A stretch of 64,000 nucleotides of DNA. It comes from Candidatus Bathyarchaeota archaeon A05DMB-4 (GTDB lineage: Archaea; Thermoproteota; Bathyarchaeia; Bathyarchaeales; SOJC01). Below are positions 52,904 to 62,014 of this stretch, one piece after another; the stretch's first letter is position 1, and each line of letters opens with the position of its first letter. Position numbers and translations under genes: made by a program. Under the pieces are notes generated by a model. The model searched no databases and was not told where the DNA came from. It was given only the letters and a program-made list of their open reading frames with translations. Location of the stretch: positions 1 to 64,000 of the forward strand of contig JABFQO010000004.1 in NCBI GenBank assembly GCA_019685575.1, read 5' to 3'.

Positions 52904-53263
52904 TTATCGCTTCTTTGTTTTTCTGGTTTTTTCTAGGTTTTCGAGTAGCGTATTCAGCGTGTCGCTCAGTTTTTGAAGTTGCTCCACATCTTTTTCTTTT
53001 TTTATTCTTTTTTCAATTTCCTCAATCTTAGACAGCAAGGTTGCCTCTAAATTGCTTATCGTCGTTGCACTCGTAAGTTCGGCAGGAGTTTCGCCTTCTT
53101 TCACCACTATTACACGTTTTTCACACTGCGCACAATAAAGTTGCCCGTTTTTTAATTTGAAAAGCGGCGTCGCACATGCTGGGCAAGCGAGTTCAGTTAA
53201 TGTTGCACCTTGTTTCAGCAGGTTTACCATGTCATGAATCTTTTCTGGCTTATTGGAGGACAA
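52904..53263 (-). CDS. Sjogren's syndrome/scleroderma autoantigen 1-type zinc protein
   Basis: This 119-residue protein has a zinc ribbon (ACPACATPLFKLKNGQLYCAQCEKR, with Cys pairs C-x2-C and C-x2-C) and a coiled-coil C-terminal half (about 65-115). This matches the archaeal version of the p27/SSSCA1 family. Its role in archaea is unknown. The human homologue interacts with mitotic proteins. First gene of a two-gene operon. Confidence 0.85.
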   Translation of the reverse strand: MSSNKPEKIHDMVNLLKQGATLTELACPACATPLFKLKNGQLYCAQCEKRVIVVKEGETPAELTSATTISNLEATLLSKIEEIEKRIKKEKDVEQLQKLSDTLNTLLENLEKTRKTKKR

Positions 53264-53344
53264 GTTTAAAGCCTCAAGAAATACAATAAATAAGAGTTAA
53301 ATAATTTGAATGTTGCTGAAACGTGTTGACCGAGCGTGGTTAGA

Positions 53345-53623
53345 ATGGTTGGCAAAAAGAAAGTGCAAGAGTACGACGAAAGAATTCAACAAGCCTTAAT
53401 GGTTCTAGAGCAAGTCTCAGAGGACAACACCACGCCGCGAAACATAAGGCGCGCCGCAAAAGAATCCTCAGAAGCACTACAAAACAAAGCATTCACGCAC
53501 GGCGTCAGAGCATCAAACGCGATCTCAGTTCTCGACGACATTCTGCAAGATCCCAATATGCCACCGTACACCAGGGTAAAACTTTGGAACATCATGAGCC
53601 TCCTGGAAGCCATAAAAGACTAA
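53345..53623 (+). CDS. UPF0147 family protein
   Basis: This 92-residue all-helical protein is UPF0147: YDERIQQALMVLEQVSEDNTTPRNIRRAAKESSEALQN and LDDILQDPNMPPYTRVKLWNIMSLLEAI are diagnostic. An upstream in-frame GTG (53336) would add three residues. Function is unknown, but the family is nearly universal in archaea. Confidence 0.92.
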   Translation: MVGKKKVQEYDERIQQALMVLEQVSEDNTTPRNIRRAAKESSEALQNKAFTHGVRASNAISVLDDILQDPNMPPYTRVKLWNIMSLLEAIKD

Positions 53624-54068
53624 GGAAACAGTTGATGATGAAGGCGTTTAATGAGAAAAAAGGCTTGCAAATCACTTTCATAGCGTAGCCCATATGTTTT
53701 TATAACCTCATAAATTCAACAGCAACATACGCAAACTACAGCCTCAACATCCAAAACGCCACCACAAACAGCATGCTACACAGACCTTATACCCGAAAAA
53801 AGACATGCGAGTCCCCGCAGACCTTAAAAAGGTACTCGAAGAAGCCCGTCACAACATTACACCTTCATATTTGCGGTGTATTTGGAGCCTAATAGGATCA
53901 TATATGGAAGAGGGGGGAGAGAAGCGGCGCACAGATTCACACAACAGCCACCTCAACATCAAACAACAACCAAAAATAACTACTCAGAATACATGTCTCT
54001 AATCCAAAAACCTCTTCCAGTCAACATTTAAATATTCGTTAGAGGCTATGCTGAAGAGGGAATTACGA
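53624..54068. other. 445-bp intergenic region holding repeat copy 3 and an A+C-rich strand
   Basis: No convincing gene is visible. A weak frame from about 53805 (RVPADLKKVLEEARHN) runs directly into the repeat and may be the remnant of a gene cut by it. A TATA-like TTTTTATAACC lies near 53696. From about 53700 the + strand is A+C-rich, and this continues into L10e and PEP synthase. The L10e ribosome site GAGGG lies at about 54056. Confidence 0.5.
53865..53913 (-). repeat. Dispersed 49-bp repeat, copy 3
   Basis: Same unit as at 24379, inverted relative to the others. Its variable segment is CACCG, and the 35-nt core and 9-nt end are unchanged. The unit lies about 155 bp upstream of the L10e start. 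The downstream GAGAAC/CTTTT of the other copies is not present. Confidence 0.9.
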
Positions 54069-54566
54069 ATGAGAGCAAAAAACTACCGTGAAGTCAAAGG
54101 CCAACCCTACACAAGAAAAGAATACATGAAAAGCTCACCCCAAAGCAAAATCACAAAATTCACCATGGGCGACCCACACGGCAACTACACCCACACTGCA
54201 TCATTAATCGCCCAAGAAGCCGCCCAAATCCGCACCAACGCACTAGAAGCCGCACGCGTAGCAACCAACCGAGTGCTAATGGAAAAACTAGGCAACAACT
54301 ACCTCCTCCAAATAATACCCTACCCACACGTCGTGCTCAGAGAAAACAAGATGATCTTCGGCGCACACGCCGACCGACTGCAAGACGGCATGTCACGAGC
54401 ATTCGGCAAACCAATAGGCGCAGCAGCACGCGTAAAACCCAACCAAGAAATCATGAAAATAAAAGTCACACCAGAAGCAGTGGACATCGCAAAAGATGCC
54501 CTCAAACGTGGAAGCATCAAACTCCCAATAACCTGTCGAATAATCATCGAAAAAACCCCGAATTAA
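54069..54566 (+). CDS. Ribosomal protein L10e (uL16)
   Basis: This 165-residue large-subunit ribosomal protein is the archaeal/eukaryal uL16 (L10e). Recognisable segments are KNYREVKGQPYTRKEYMKSSPQSKITKF and IIPYPHVVLRENKMIFGAHADRLQDGMSRAFGKPIG. ATG 54069 has GAGGG upstream; an earlier ATG (54048) would add seven residues not typical of the family. The + strand codon use is strikingly A/C-rich. Confidence 0.95.
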   Translation: MRAKNYREVKGQPYTRKEYMKSSPQSKITKFTMGDPHGNYTHTASLIAQEAAQIRTNALEAARVATNRVLMEKLGNNYLLQIIPYPHVVLRENKMIFGAHADRLQDGMSRAFGKPIGAAARVKPNQEIMKIKVTPEAVDIAKDALKRGSIKLPITCRIIIEKTPN

Positions 54567-54581
54567 AGGTGGAAAACACAA

Positions 54582-57041
54582 TTGGCAAAACAACAAAAAA
54601 AAGAGAAATTCATCCTTTGGTTTGAAGAACTAAACAAGAATGACATACCCTTGGTTGGCGGAAAAAACGCTAACCTCGGCGAAATGCTAAACGCACAAAT
54701 CCCAGTACCGCCAGGCTTCGCAATCACCGCCTACGCATACAACTACTTCATCACAAAAACAGGCATCGCCGAAAAAATCTACAAAATAATAAAAGACACT
54801 GTAAAAGACGTAAACAACCCCGCAGAATACCAAGAAGCCTCAAGAAAAATCCGCAAACTAATCGAATCCACCAAAATGCCCAAAGAAATAGAAAAAGAAA
54901 TCCAAAACGCCTACAAAACATTAAGCCAAAAAACAAAACAAACAAACGCCTTCGTCGCCGTACGCTCCAGCGCAACCGCAGAAGACCTGCCGGATGCCTC
55001 ATTCGCCGGCCAACAAGAAACCTACTTGAACGTCCGCGGAACCAAAGAATTACTCGAGAAAACCGTCAAATGCTGGTCCAGCCTCTTCACACCCCGAGCA
55101 ATCTTCTACCGCACAGAAAAAGGCTTCAAACATGAAAACGTCCTAATCAGCGTCGGCGTTCAAAAAATGGTCAACTCCAAATCAGCCGGCGTCATGTTCA
55201 CCATCAACCCAGTCACAGGGCAACAAGACCAAATCACCATAGAAGGCAACTGGGGACTAGGCGAAGCCGTTGTATCAGGCTCCGTGACCCCAGATCACTT
55301 CGAAGTAGACAAAAACACCCTGAAAATAACCGCCAAAAATATCAACAAAAAAACAATCGAATACATCCGAGACACCAAAACAGGCAAGACAATCCATGCA
55401 AAAGTACCTGCCGACCGTCAAGATGTGCCATGTATCACGGATGAGGAAGTCACGAAACTTGCAGAACTCGCCAAACGAATAGAACAACATTACGGAAAAC
55501 CCCAAGACATCGAATGGGCAATCGACCGGGACATGAAATTCCCAGAAAACGTATTCATCGTACAATCCAGACCGGAAACCGTTTGGAGCGTCAAAGTCGA
55601 GGAAACAGCAAAAATCGAAGAAAAATCTGCTAAACAACTGTCAGATTTAAAAGTCATTGCGAAAGGCATCGCCGCTGGAAAAAGAAGCATCGGCATCGGA
55701 ACGGCAAAAGTCGTATTCTCTCCAGAGGACGCAGAAAAACTCATCAAAAAAGGCGACATCCTCGTAACCCCCATGACAAATCCCGACTTCGTGCCCTACA
55801 TGCGCTTGGCAAACGCCATAGTAACCGACAAAGGCGGCGTCACATGCCACGCAGCAATCGTCAGTCGCGAATTAGGCATACCATGCGTCGTAGGCACGGA
55901 CACGGCAACTAAAACCATGATTACCGGAAAAGAATACACAGTTGACGCAAGAAGCGGCGTAGTTTACGAAGGCATAACCGCTTGCGCGCCAGAAGCGCCA
56001 GCAACCTCAATAATGACGATGATGAACCCCCAAGGAGCAGTTATGATGCCATCAGCCCCCGTAACAGCAACTAAAATCTACCTCAATTTAGGCGTACCTG
56101 AAAAAATCGAAGAATACAAACATCTGCCCTTCGACGGCATTGGACTCATGAGAATCGAATTCATTCTCGCCAGCTACATCAAAGAGCACCCACTTTACAT
56201 GCTTGAAACAGGCCGCGGCGAAGAATTTGTTAACAAGCTAGCGGAAGGCATAGCCACCGTTGCTCGTGCAATTCAGCCAAGGCCCGTTGTCGTAAGGTTT
56301 AGTGATTTCAAAACTAACGAGTACCGCGAATTGAAAGGCGGAGTTAAATACGAAATAATGGAAGACAACCCTATGCTTGGTTGGCGGGGCGCCAGCCGCT
56401 ACATTAGCCAATGGTACGAAAAAGCGTTTAGGCTGGAATGCAAGGCTATCGTGAAGTGCCGTAAAGAATGGGGATTGAAGAATGTTTGGGTTATGCTTCC
56501 GGTTATAAGAACGGTTTGGGAAGCTGAAAAGGTTCTCGAAATCATGCGTCAAGAAGGCTTAGAACGCTCGAGAGACTTTAAAGTGTTGTTTATGGCGGAA
56601 ACCCCGTCGATTGCAATAATGGCTGACGAATTTTCAAAACTATGCGACGGCTTCTCCATAGGCTCAAACGACATGACACAAGGCGTACTCATGATTGATC
56701 GCGACTCTGAGCGACTCGGACAAATGGGCTACTTCGACGAACGCGACCCAGCAGTTGAACGCATCATAGCTCACCTCATAAAAGTAGCACACGAAAACGG
56801 CGTAACCGTTTCCATCTGCGGCGAAGGACCATCAAACCTGCCAGATTTTGCCGAATTCCTAGTAAGAAGCGGTATCGACAGCATCTCAGTGAACAACGAC
56901 GCCGTCATAGCAACGCGCCAGCTTGTTGCCAGCATAGAACGAAAAATGCTGCTTGAGCAATCAGCAGAAAACCGCGAATACAACTTAAGTAATCAAACAA
57001 GCAAATTGAAACATGGGCCTGCGTGGTCTTTCCGCTGGTAA
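54582..57041 (+). CDS. ppsA: Phosphoenolpyruvate synthase
   Basis: This 819-residue PEP synthase converts pyruvate, ATP and water to PEP, AMP and phosphate, feeding gluconeogenesis. The N-terminal ATP-grasp domain starts IPLVGGKNANLGEML and has RSSATAEDLPDASFAGQQETYLNV. The phosphohistidine is H423 in GGVTCHAAIVSRELGIPCVVGT. The C-terminal PEP-binding barrel includes GIGLMRIEF-like residues and FSIGSNDMTQ. Start TTG 54582 lies 15 bp after L10e with GGTGG upstream. The A/C-rich codon use fades toward the 3' end. Confidence 0.94.
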   Translation: MAKQQKKEKFILWFEELNKNDIPLVGGKNANLGEMLNAQIPVPPGFAITAYAYNYFITKTGIAEKIYKIIKDTVKDVNNPAEYQEASRKIRKLIESTKMPKEIEKEIQNAYKTLSQKTKQTNAFVAVRSSATAEDLPDASFAGQQETYLNVRGTKELLEKTVKCWSSLFTPRAIFYRTEKGFKHENVLISVGVQKMVNSKSAGVMFTINPVTGQQDQITIEGNWGLGEAVVSGSVTPDHFEVDKNTLKITAKNINKKTIEYIRDTKTGKTIHAKVPADRQDVPCITDEEVTKLAELAKRIEQHYGKPQDIEWAIDRDMKFPENVFIVQSRPETVWSVKVEETAKIEEKSAKQLSDLKVIAKGIAAGKRSIGIGTAKVVFSPEDAEKLIKKGDILVTPMTNPDFVPYMRLANAIVTDKGGVTCHAAIVSRELGIPCVVGTDTATKTMITGKEYTVDARSGVVYEGITACAPEAPATSIMTMMNPQGAVMMPSAPVTATKIYLNLGVPEKIEEYKHLPFDGIGLMRIEFILASYIKEHPLYMLETGRGEEFVNKLAEGIATVARAIQPRPVVVRFSDFKTNEYRELKGGVKYEIMEDNPMLGWRGASRYISQWYEKAFRLECKAIVKCRKEWGLKNVWVMLPVIRTVWEAEKVLEIMRQEGLERSRDFKVLFMAETPSIAIMADEFSKLCDGFSIGSNDMTQGVLMIDRDSERLGQMGYFDERDPAVERIIAHLIKVAHENGVTVSICGEGPSNLPDFAEFLVRSGIDSISVNNDAVIATRQLVASIERKMLLEQSAENREYNLSNQTSKLKHGPAWSFRW

Positions 57042-57080
57042 GCAAGGCTCAGTTTTCAAGCCTCACATTGTGGCTCGGCA

Positions 57081-58094
57081 ATGGTAAATTCTCTGTTTAA
57101 TCTAGAAGAAAAACACTTGGCAGACGAAATACGGAAACACGGAGCCAAACGAGTTCTCATACAACTCCCAGAAGGACTTAAACCCAACGCTCCAAAGATT
57201 GCCGCCGTAGTAGAAAACGCTGGCGCTCAAGCCTTCATATCAGCAGATCCGTGCTATGGCGCATGCGACTTGGCAACATACGACGCGCAACAAATCTCAG
57301 CCGACCTCATAGTGCATTATGGACACACTCAAATGGTAAAACAAGCCGTTGTTCCAGTGGCTTATTTGGAAGCACGAGCAAGCGTGAATGTAGAGGCTGC
57401 CGTGAAAAAAGCGTTACCTTGGCTAAAACCATGGAAAAACATCGGTCTCGTCACCACAGTTCAGCATGCACACAAACTTGATGCTGCCAAGGATGTTTTG
57501 ATTAAGGCAAACAAAACAGTAATGATCGGCGACGCGAGGCATCTCAAATATGCGGGACAAGTGATTGGCTGCGATTACTCCAACGCAAAGGCAATAGAGT
57601 CGCAAGTTGATGCTTTTTTGTTTGTTGGCGGTGGAAGGTTCCATGCTCTTGGCGTGTCGTTGGTAACATCCAAACCGACTATAGTCGCCGACCCTTATGA
57701 AAAACGAGCCTACAACATAGAAACTGAAGCACAAAAAATCATAAAACAACGAATGACGCAGATAAGCGAAGCAAAGAAAGCCGAAACTTTCGGCGTTTTA
57801 ATAGGGCTAAAACACGGACAAAACCGCCTTCAACAAGCCGTCGAAATTAAAAAAAAGTTGGAAGATAAAGGAAAGAATGCTTGGCTGTTCGTTTTGAAAG
57901 AAATTGTTCCCGACGCACTAATGCAGTTCCCTACAGTGGATGCTTTTGTTAACACCGCGTGTCCAAGGTTGGTTCTGGACGACGCGTTGATGTTCAAAAA
58001 ACCTATACTAACCATAAACGAAACGCTCTATTTAATTGAGGAAATAGATTGGGAGACTTTCCACAGAAAAGGTTGGTTCGGAAACGAGACCTAG
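57081..58094 (+). CDS. dph2: Diphthamide synthase Dph2
   Basis: This 337-residue non-canonical radical SAM enzyme makes the first step of diphthamide on EF-2. Its Fe-S cysteines are C58 in DPCYGACD, C164 in IGCDYSN and C294 in NTACPRLVLD, equivalent to the three Cys of archaeal Dph2. The N-terminal QLPEGLKPNAP is also typical. Its end overlaps the next methyltransferase gene by 46 bp. First gene of an information-processing cluster. Confidence 0.93.
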   Translation: MVNSLFNLEEKHLADEIRKHGAKRVLIQLPEGLKPNAPKIAAVVENAGAQAFISADPCYGACDLATYDAQQISADLIVHYGHTQMVKQAVVPVAYLEARASVNVEAAVKKALPWLKPWKNIGLVTTVQHAHKLDAAKDVLIKANKTVMIGDARHLKYAGQVIGCDYSNAKAIESQVDAFLFVGGGRFHALGVSLVTSKPTIVADPYEKRAYNIETEAQKIIKQRMTQISEAKKAETFGVLIGLKHGQNRLQQAVEIKKKLEDKGKNAWLFVLKEIVPDALMQFPTVDAFVNTACPRLVLDDALMFKKPILTINETLYLIEEIDWETFHRKGWFGNET

Positions 58095-58705
58095 AGCAGG
58101 CAATCTCGCGTATCACAGCACACCCGTCGCCTAAAACCTATCTCGAACAATATACAATCCCTCCCGAAATTGCGGCTGAAATTCTCTACTTAGCAGCGTA
58201 CACCTACAATGATATCATTGAAAAAACCGTAATTGACTTGGGTTGCGGTACAGGAAGGCTTGCCATCGCCGCGGCATTATTAGGCGCAAGAAAGACACTG
58301 GGCATAGAGATTGACAAAATAGCAATTAAAGAAGCCACAAGAAATGCTGAAAGATTGGGCGTAAAAACAAAAACAGATTGGATCATAGGGGACATCGAAG
58401 CGATTCGTGGGAGTTTCGACACCGTGCTACAGAACCCGCCCTTCGGAGTGCAGAAAAAACGAGCAGACAGAAAATTCTTGAAAAAAGCCTTGCAGATAGG
58501 AAGACACGTTTACTCACTTCACAAAGCCGTCGACACAATAAAAGAGAAAGGAGATTTCTTGAAGAAATTTATTCAAGACAACGGTGGAGAAATTAAAGCA
58601 GTTTACACGCTTAAAATGAGTATTCCATACATGTTCCACTTTCACCAAAAACCGAAACACACATTTGCAGTTAATCTGTACATTATAGAAAAGAAAGATG
58701 CCTAG
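58049..58705 (+). CDS. METTL5-like RNA N6-adenine methyltransferase
   Basis: This 218-residue Rossmann methyltransferase has the SAM site VIDLGCGTGRLAIAA and the N6-adenine motif NPPF in QNPPFGVQKK. Length and order match archaeal METTL5-family enzymes that methylate small-subunit rRNA. Start is TTG 58049 inside the end of dph2. Neighbours dph2, csl4 and rpo11 support a role in RNA biology. Confidence 0.88.
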   Translation: MGDFPQKRLVRKRDLEQAISRITAHPSPKTYLEQYTIPPEIAAEILYLAAYTYNDIIEKTVIDLGCGTGRLAIAAALLGARKTLGIEIDKIAIKEATRNAERLGVKTKTDWIIGDIEAIRGSFDTVLQNPPFGVQKKRADRKFLKKALQIGRHVYSLHKAVDTIKEKGDFLKKFIQDNGGEIKAVYTLKMSIPYMFHFHQKPKHTFAVNLYIIEKKDA

Positions 58706-58792
58706 TTGAAAAAAGAAAAGGTTTATTGAGCAGCATGAACGAAAAGTATCGAGTACACTTGGCCTTTGAGTTACGCAACTTAGTGATGAAGA

Positions 58793-59371
58793 ATGAGCAA
58801 ACCTAAACGAAAAAGCGGCGTTTTCGTCACACCTGGAGACCGATTAGGCGTGATCGAAGAATTTTCACCTGGCCCGGGCACTTACGTTAGACAAGGAACA
58901 ATTTACGCCAAGATCACTGGGCGATCACTGATAGATTTGCTTAACAAGGAAGTTTCTGTGTACCCTGTCATTCGCACCGCCGTGGTACCCCGCACTGGAA
59001 GCATTGTTATTGGTCAAGTAGCACAGACACAAAACCAAACGGCCAACATAAGCATAACAAAGATAGGTAAAAGAGCGTTAAATGGCGAATTTACGGGAGT
59101 TCTGCATATTTCTGACGCCAGCCCGGTTTATCAAGAATCGATGTTTGACGTTTGCAAAACAGGCGACATAGTGCGCGCCAAAGTGGTTTCAGAAGCAAAT
59201 CGGACTTTCCACCTTTCCACCGCGCTCGATAGAATGCTAGGCGTAATTTACGCGTTCTGCTCCAATTGTGGTCACATGCTTCAGTGGCGACGGACAAAAA
59301 TGCGTTGTCCGAACTGTGGCAGAATCGAGAACCGCAAAGTTGCTTCTGATTACGGTAAAGGAGAAATCTAG
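58793..59371 (+). CDS. csl4: Exosome complex subunit Csl4
   Basis: This 192-residue RNA exosome cap subunit has an N-terminal SPG/barrel-like domain (VTPGDRLGVIEEFSPGPGTYVRQGTIYAKITG), a central S1 domain (GSIVIGQVAQTQNQTANISI, FTGVLHISDAS) and a C-terminal zinc ribbon (CSNCGHML...CPNCGR). In archaea it binds DnaG-linked exosome and aids RNA decay. It is followed by rpo11 after 11 bp. Confidence 0.92.
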   Translation: MSKPKRKSGVFVTPGDRLGVIEEFSPGPGTYVRQGTIYAKITGRSLIDLLNKEVSVYPVIRTAVVPRTGSIVIGQVAQTQNQTANISITKIGKRALNGEFTGVLHISDASPVYQESMFDVCKTGDIVRAKVVSEANRTFHLSTALDRMLGVIYAFCSNCGHMLQWRRTKMRCPNCGRIENRKVASDYGKGEI

Positions 59372-59382
59372 GAGGATTAACC

Positions 59383-59673
59383 TTGAAATTGAAGGTTTTG
59401 AAAAAAACCGGTAACGAGATAAAAATAGAAATTGAAGGTGAAGGGCACTCGTTCTGCAATGCACTACAAAAGGTTCTGCTAGAAGAAGAAGTAATCGACA
59501 TCGCTGGCTACAACTTGCCGCATCCTTTGACAGCGAATCCTGTTGTTTTTGTTCGTACGCTTAAGGGCAGACCCGAAACAGCACTTAGAAATGCTGCAGA
59601 GAAGTTGCAGAAAAAAAATAAACAGTTTAACGAAGCCTTCGAAAAGGCGCTTAAAGAGTGGCAACAAAAGTAA
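59383..59673 (+). CDS. rpo11: DNA-directed RNA polymerase subunit Rpo11 (RpoL)
   Basis: This 96-residue RNA polymerase assembly subunit is the archaeal Rpb11 homologue. EGEGHSFCNALQKVLLEEE and AGYNLPHPLTANPVVFVRT are typical of the dimerisation domain with Rpo3. The start is TTG 59383, with AGGAGG just upstream. C-terminal helix ends EKALKEWQQK. Same operon as csl4. Confidence 0.94.
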   Translation: MKLKVLKKTGNEIKIEIEGEGHSFCNALQKVLLEEEVIDIAGYNLPHPLTANPVVFVRTLKGRPETALRNAAEKLQKKNKQFNEAFEKALKEWQQK

Positions 59674-59679
59674 CTTCAA

Positions 59680-60066
59680 TTAGAGTTTTAGCCTTTCTTT
59701 AGCCAAAAGAAGAAGCGAAGTGAAAGATTTCACGACGTCATCTGAAAACGTTAAGGCGGTGACGCTTTCTTCTAAAGAAATTGCGTTTTTTATCCATGCA
59801 TAAACAATCAATGCTTCAGCGGAATCTGCGAGCGCATGTCTATCCATTCTTTTTGGCAAAAACTCTCGTAATTTGGCTTTTTTTAAGGCTTGAGACAGAA
59901 TTTGACTGCTCACTTTAGTGCTTGTTGGCTCATTTTTCTTTTTCGACAATGCGATAGAGTAAATAAGGTTCACGTAAGCGTCTCCGAGACTTGCGAGTTT
60001 ATGATCAGTTAGAATTTCTTTTAAACTTCCATAGTCACGCATAAAAGAGAAAAACTCTGCCTTCAT
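59680..60066 (-). CDS. RNase III-like family protein (archaeal)
   Basis: This 128-residue helical protein resembles the archaeal RNase III-type nuclease family. KLASLGDAYVNLIYSIALS contains the E/D-containing LGDA signature region, and DRHALADSAEALIVYAWI is the second acidic helix. There is no double-stranded RNA-binding domain. ATG 60066 has GGAGGG six bases upstream, so earlier in-frame starts that overlap the DUF99 gene are unlikely. Divergently transcribed from DUF99. Confidence 0.75.
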   Translation of the reverse strand: MKAEFFSFMRDYGSLKEILTDHKLASLGDAYVNLIYSIALSKKKNEPTSTKVSSQILSQALKKAKLREFLPKRMDRHALADSAEALIVYAWIKNAISLEESVTALTFSDDVVKSFTSLLLLAKERLKL

Positions 60067-60163
60067 ACTCGCCCTCCGCATGACAGGGTACTTCATACGC
60101 TCGTCAAACTTAATAATAATGCCTCTTATATGTTCTTTACACGCTTTCACGAGGAGTGCAAGT

Positions 60164-60763
60164 TTGCCTTCTGGAAAATTTCGTGCAATAAAACCAGAAA
60201 TCAGAATAGTAGGCATTGATGACGGCGTCTTTGTACCGCACACCCAAGGTTGGACAGATGTCGTGGGCGTTGTGTTTCGGGGTGGATATTGGTTAGACGG
60301 TGTTATGAAAACCGAGGTGGCGATTGACGGAATGGATGCCACAGATAAGATTGCAGAAATGATAACAACCTCGCCCCATTACGCTCAACTTCGAGTGGTT
60401 ATGTTAAATGGCATAACTTTTGCAGGTTTTAACATCGTGGACATCAAAAAACTTTCCGAACTTATTAGATTGCCAATAATCGCCATTACTCGAGAAAAAC
60501 CAGATTTTGATGATATACATAAAGCGTTGATGCATCTGCCTGAAAGCGAAAAACGATGGAGTATCGTTAAGGATTCCCAACAACTAATAAAAATAAAAAC
60601 TAGACGTGGCCAAGAACCAGTATACATGCAAATTGCAGGAATATCGCGAGAGGATGCTGAAAAAATTGTCAAGGAATCTTCTACTCGAAGCAACATTCCC
60701 GAACCCTTGCGGGTGGCGCACATTATCGCATCAGGATTGACAAAGCAAAGGTTGAAAAATTAG
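60164..60763 (+). CDS. DUF99 family protein (endonuclease V-like fold)
   Basis: This 199-residue protein has EIRIVGIDDGVFVPHTQG and VVGVVFRGGYWLDGVM, the DUF99 signature, and RVVMLNGITFAGFNIVDI. The family is related to endonuclease V, with an RNase H-like fold. Its nuclease activity is unproven. TTG 60164 has GAGGAG seven bases upstream. The frame upstream to 60080 overlaps the opposite gene. Confidence 0.85.
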   Translation: MPSGKFRAIKPEIRIVGIDDGVFVPHTQGWTDVVGVVFRGGYWLDGVMKTEVAIDGMDATDKIAEMITTSPHYAQLRVVMLNGITFAGFNIVDIKKLSELIRLPIIAITREKPDFDDIHKALMHLPESEKRWSIVKDSQQLIKIKTRRGQEPVYMQIAGISREDAEKIVKESSTRSNIPEPLRVAHIIASGLTKQRLKN

Positions 60764-60858
60764 GTATTGCAAAATCGGAGTCTGAATATCGATTCAAACA
60801 AGAAAAGATTTAAAAGTCTCGAACTCATGGAAAAGGGAATCGGAAGCGTGAAATCGTA

Positions 60859-61209
60859 ATGGAGTTTTGTCCAAAGTGTGGAACGCGGCTAGTTCCAACT
60901 AAAAAGAAACGTGGCGGGAAAAACGTGCTTGTGCTTTCTTGTCCAAAGTGTAAGTACACAAAAACCAGTTCAGATGTAAAAGTGGCAACCATCCCGAAAA
61001 TTATTGAGCAACCCCAGAAGGAATCCATAGCCGTGATTGGGAAAGAAGAGCAGAAACTTAGGGTTTTGCCTACAATGCGTGTTGAATGCCCAAAATGTGG
61101 GAATAATTTGGCTTATGTTTGGCAAGTGCAAACGCGAGGAAGCGACGAATCTTCAACGCAATTCTTTCGATGCACAAAGTGCAACTATACCTTTAGAGAA
61201 TACAGTTAA
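60859..61209 (+). CDS. Transcription factor S (TFS)
   Basis: This 116-residue archaeal TFIIS-like cleavage factor has an N-terminal zinc ribbon (FCPKCGTRL...SCPKCKY) and a C-terminal one (ECPKCGNNLAYVW...FRCTKCNYTFREY). The tip loop GSDESSTQF carries the acidic pair that enters the polymerase active site. It stimulates transcript cleavage after arrest. Confidence 0.93.
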   Translation: MEFCPKCGTRLVPTKKKRGGKNVLVLSCPKCKYTKTSSDVKVATIPKIIEQPQKESIAVIGKEEQKLRVLPTMRVECPKCGNNLAYVWQVQTRGSDESSTQFFRCTKCNYTFREYS

Positions 61210-61228
61210 AATTCTCAAATTTTGAAAA

Positions 61229-62014
61229 CTATTTTTGTGTTACTTTCATGTACGCCAGCATCGCAACTAAGGCGAAAACTAGCCCAAAGGCTACAACGTC
61301 CAGAAACATGAAGGCGCTAAAAGGCGGATACCCAAGAAGGAACGCTCTCGACAAATCCGCCCCTGCGCTTAAGGGATTATACTGTGCCACTAAAGCAAGC
61401 GTTTGTGGCAACGCGCTTTGTATAAGGTCTATAGGGTAGAAAACCGTGCTACAAAAGAAAAGTACATAATACACTACGCTTCTCGCGGTGATGTACTTTT
61501 CGAAGCTTGTGGTTGAAATCGCAAGCGAGATGCTGAGTCCTGAGGTGCCTATGGAAATGAAAAGTAATGCAGCAACAATCGATAGAAGTTGCAGTGGGGA
61601 CGGAACCACGTTTGTGAACACGTGTGTTATTGTGATGGTTGTAATAAGCAAGGGTGTCATGTAAACCAGCCCTCTGAACCCTCCAGCCAAAACTCTTCCA
61701 ATCGCAAGTTCCCACCTTTTGATGGGCAAACTCAGCATATAATGTGAAATTTCGCGTCGTACTTCCATGTTTATTTCTCGCCCAATCATGAACGCTGCTG
61801 CGAAGAGTGCTGTGATAGTTAAGCCTGGAGCAAAAAATACGAAGTACGAGACGTATTGTTGCGTGATTTCCTGCGAAACCATGCCCGTGTATACCACTGC
61901 CATGATTAATAAATCGGCAAGGTTCATGCTGATCATGCCGGCGATCCACCATTTATAACGAAAGAAATACTTGAAATCTCGCTCGACGACGTACAAAATT
62001 GTCTTCATTGCCAA
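61229..62014 (-). CDS. ABC-2 type permease, subunit 2
   Basis: This 261-residue integral membrane protein has about six hydrophobic helices and an extracytoplasmic loop. An EINMEVRREISHYMLSLPIKRWELAIGR segment is the coupling helix expected to contact the ATPase. It overlaps the first permease gene by 10 bp and resembles it, so the exporter is a heterodimer. Substrate unknown. Confidence 0.85.
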   Translation of the reverse strand: MAMKTILYVVERDFKYFFRYKWWIAGMISMNLADLLIMAVVYTGMVSQEITQQYVSYFVFFAPGLTITALFAAAFMIGREINMEVRREISHYMLSLPIKRWELAIGRVLAGGFRGLVYMTPLLITTITITHVFTNVVPSPLQLLSIVAALLFISIGTSGLSISLAISTTSFEKYITARSVVYYVLFFCSTVFYPIDLIQSALPQTLALVAQYNPLSAGADLSRAFLLGYPPFSAFMFLDVVAFGLVFALVAMLAYMKVTQK

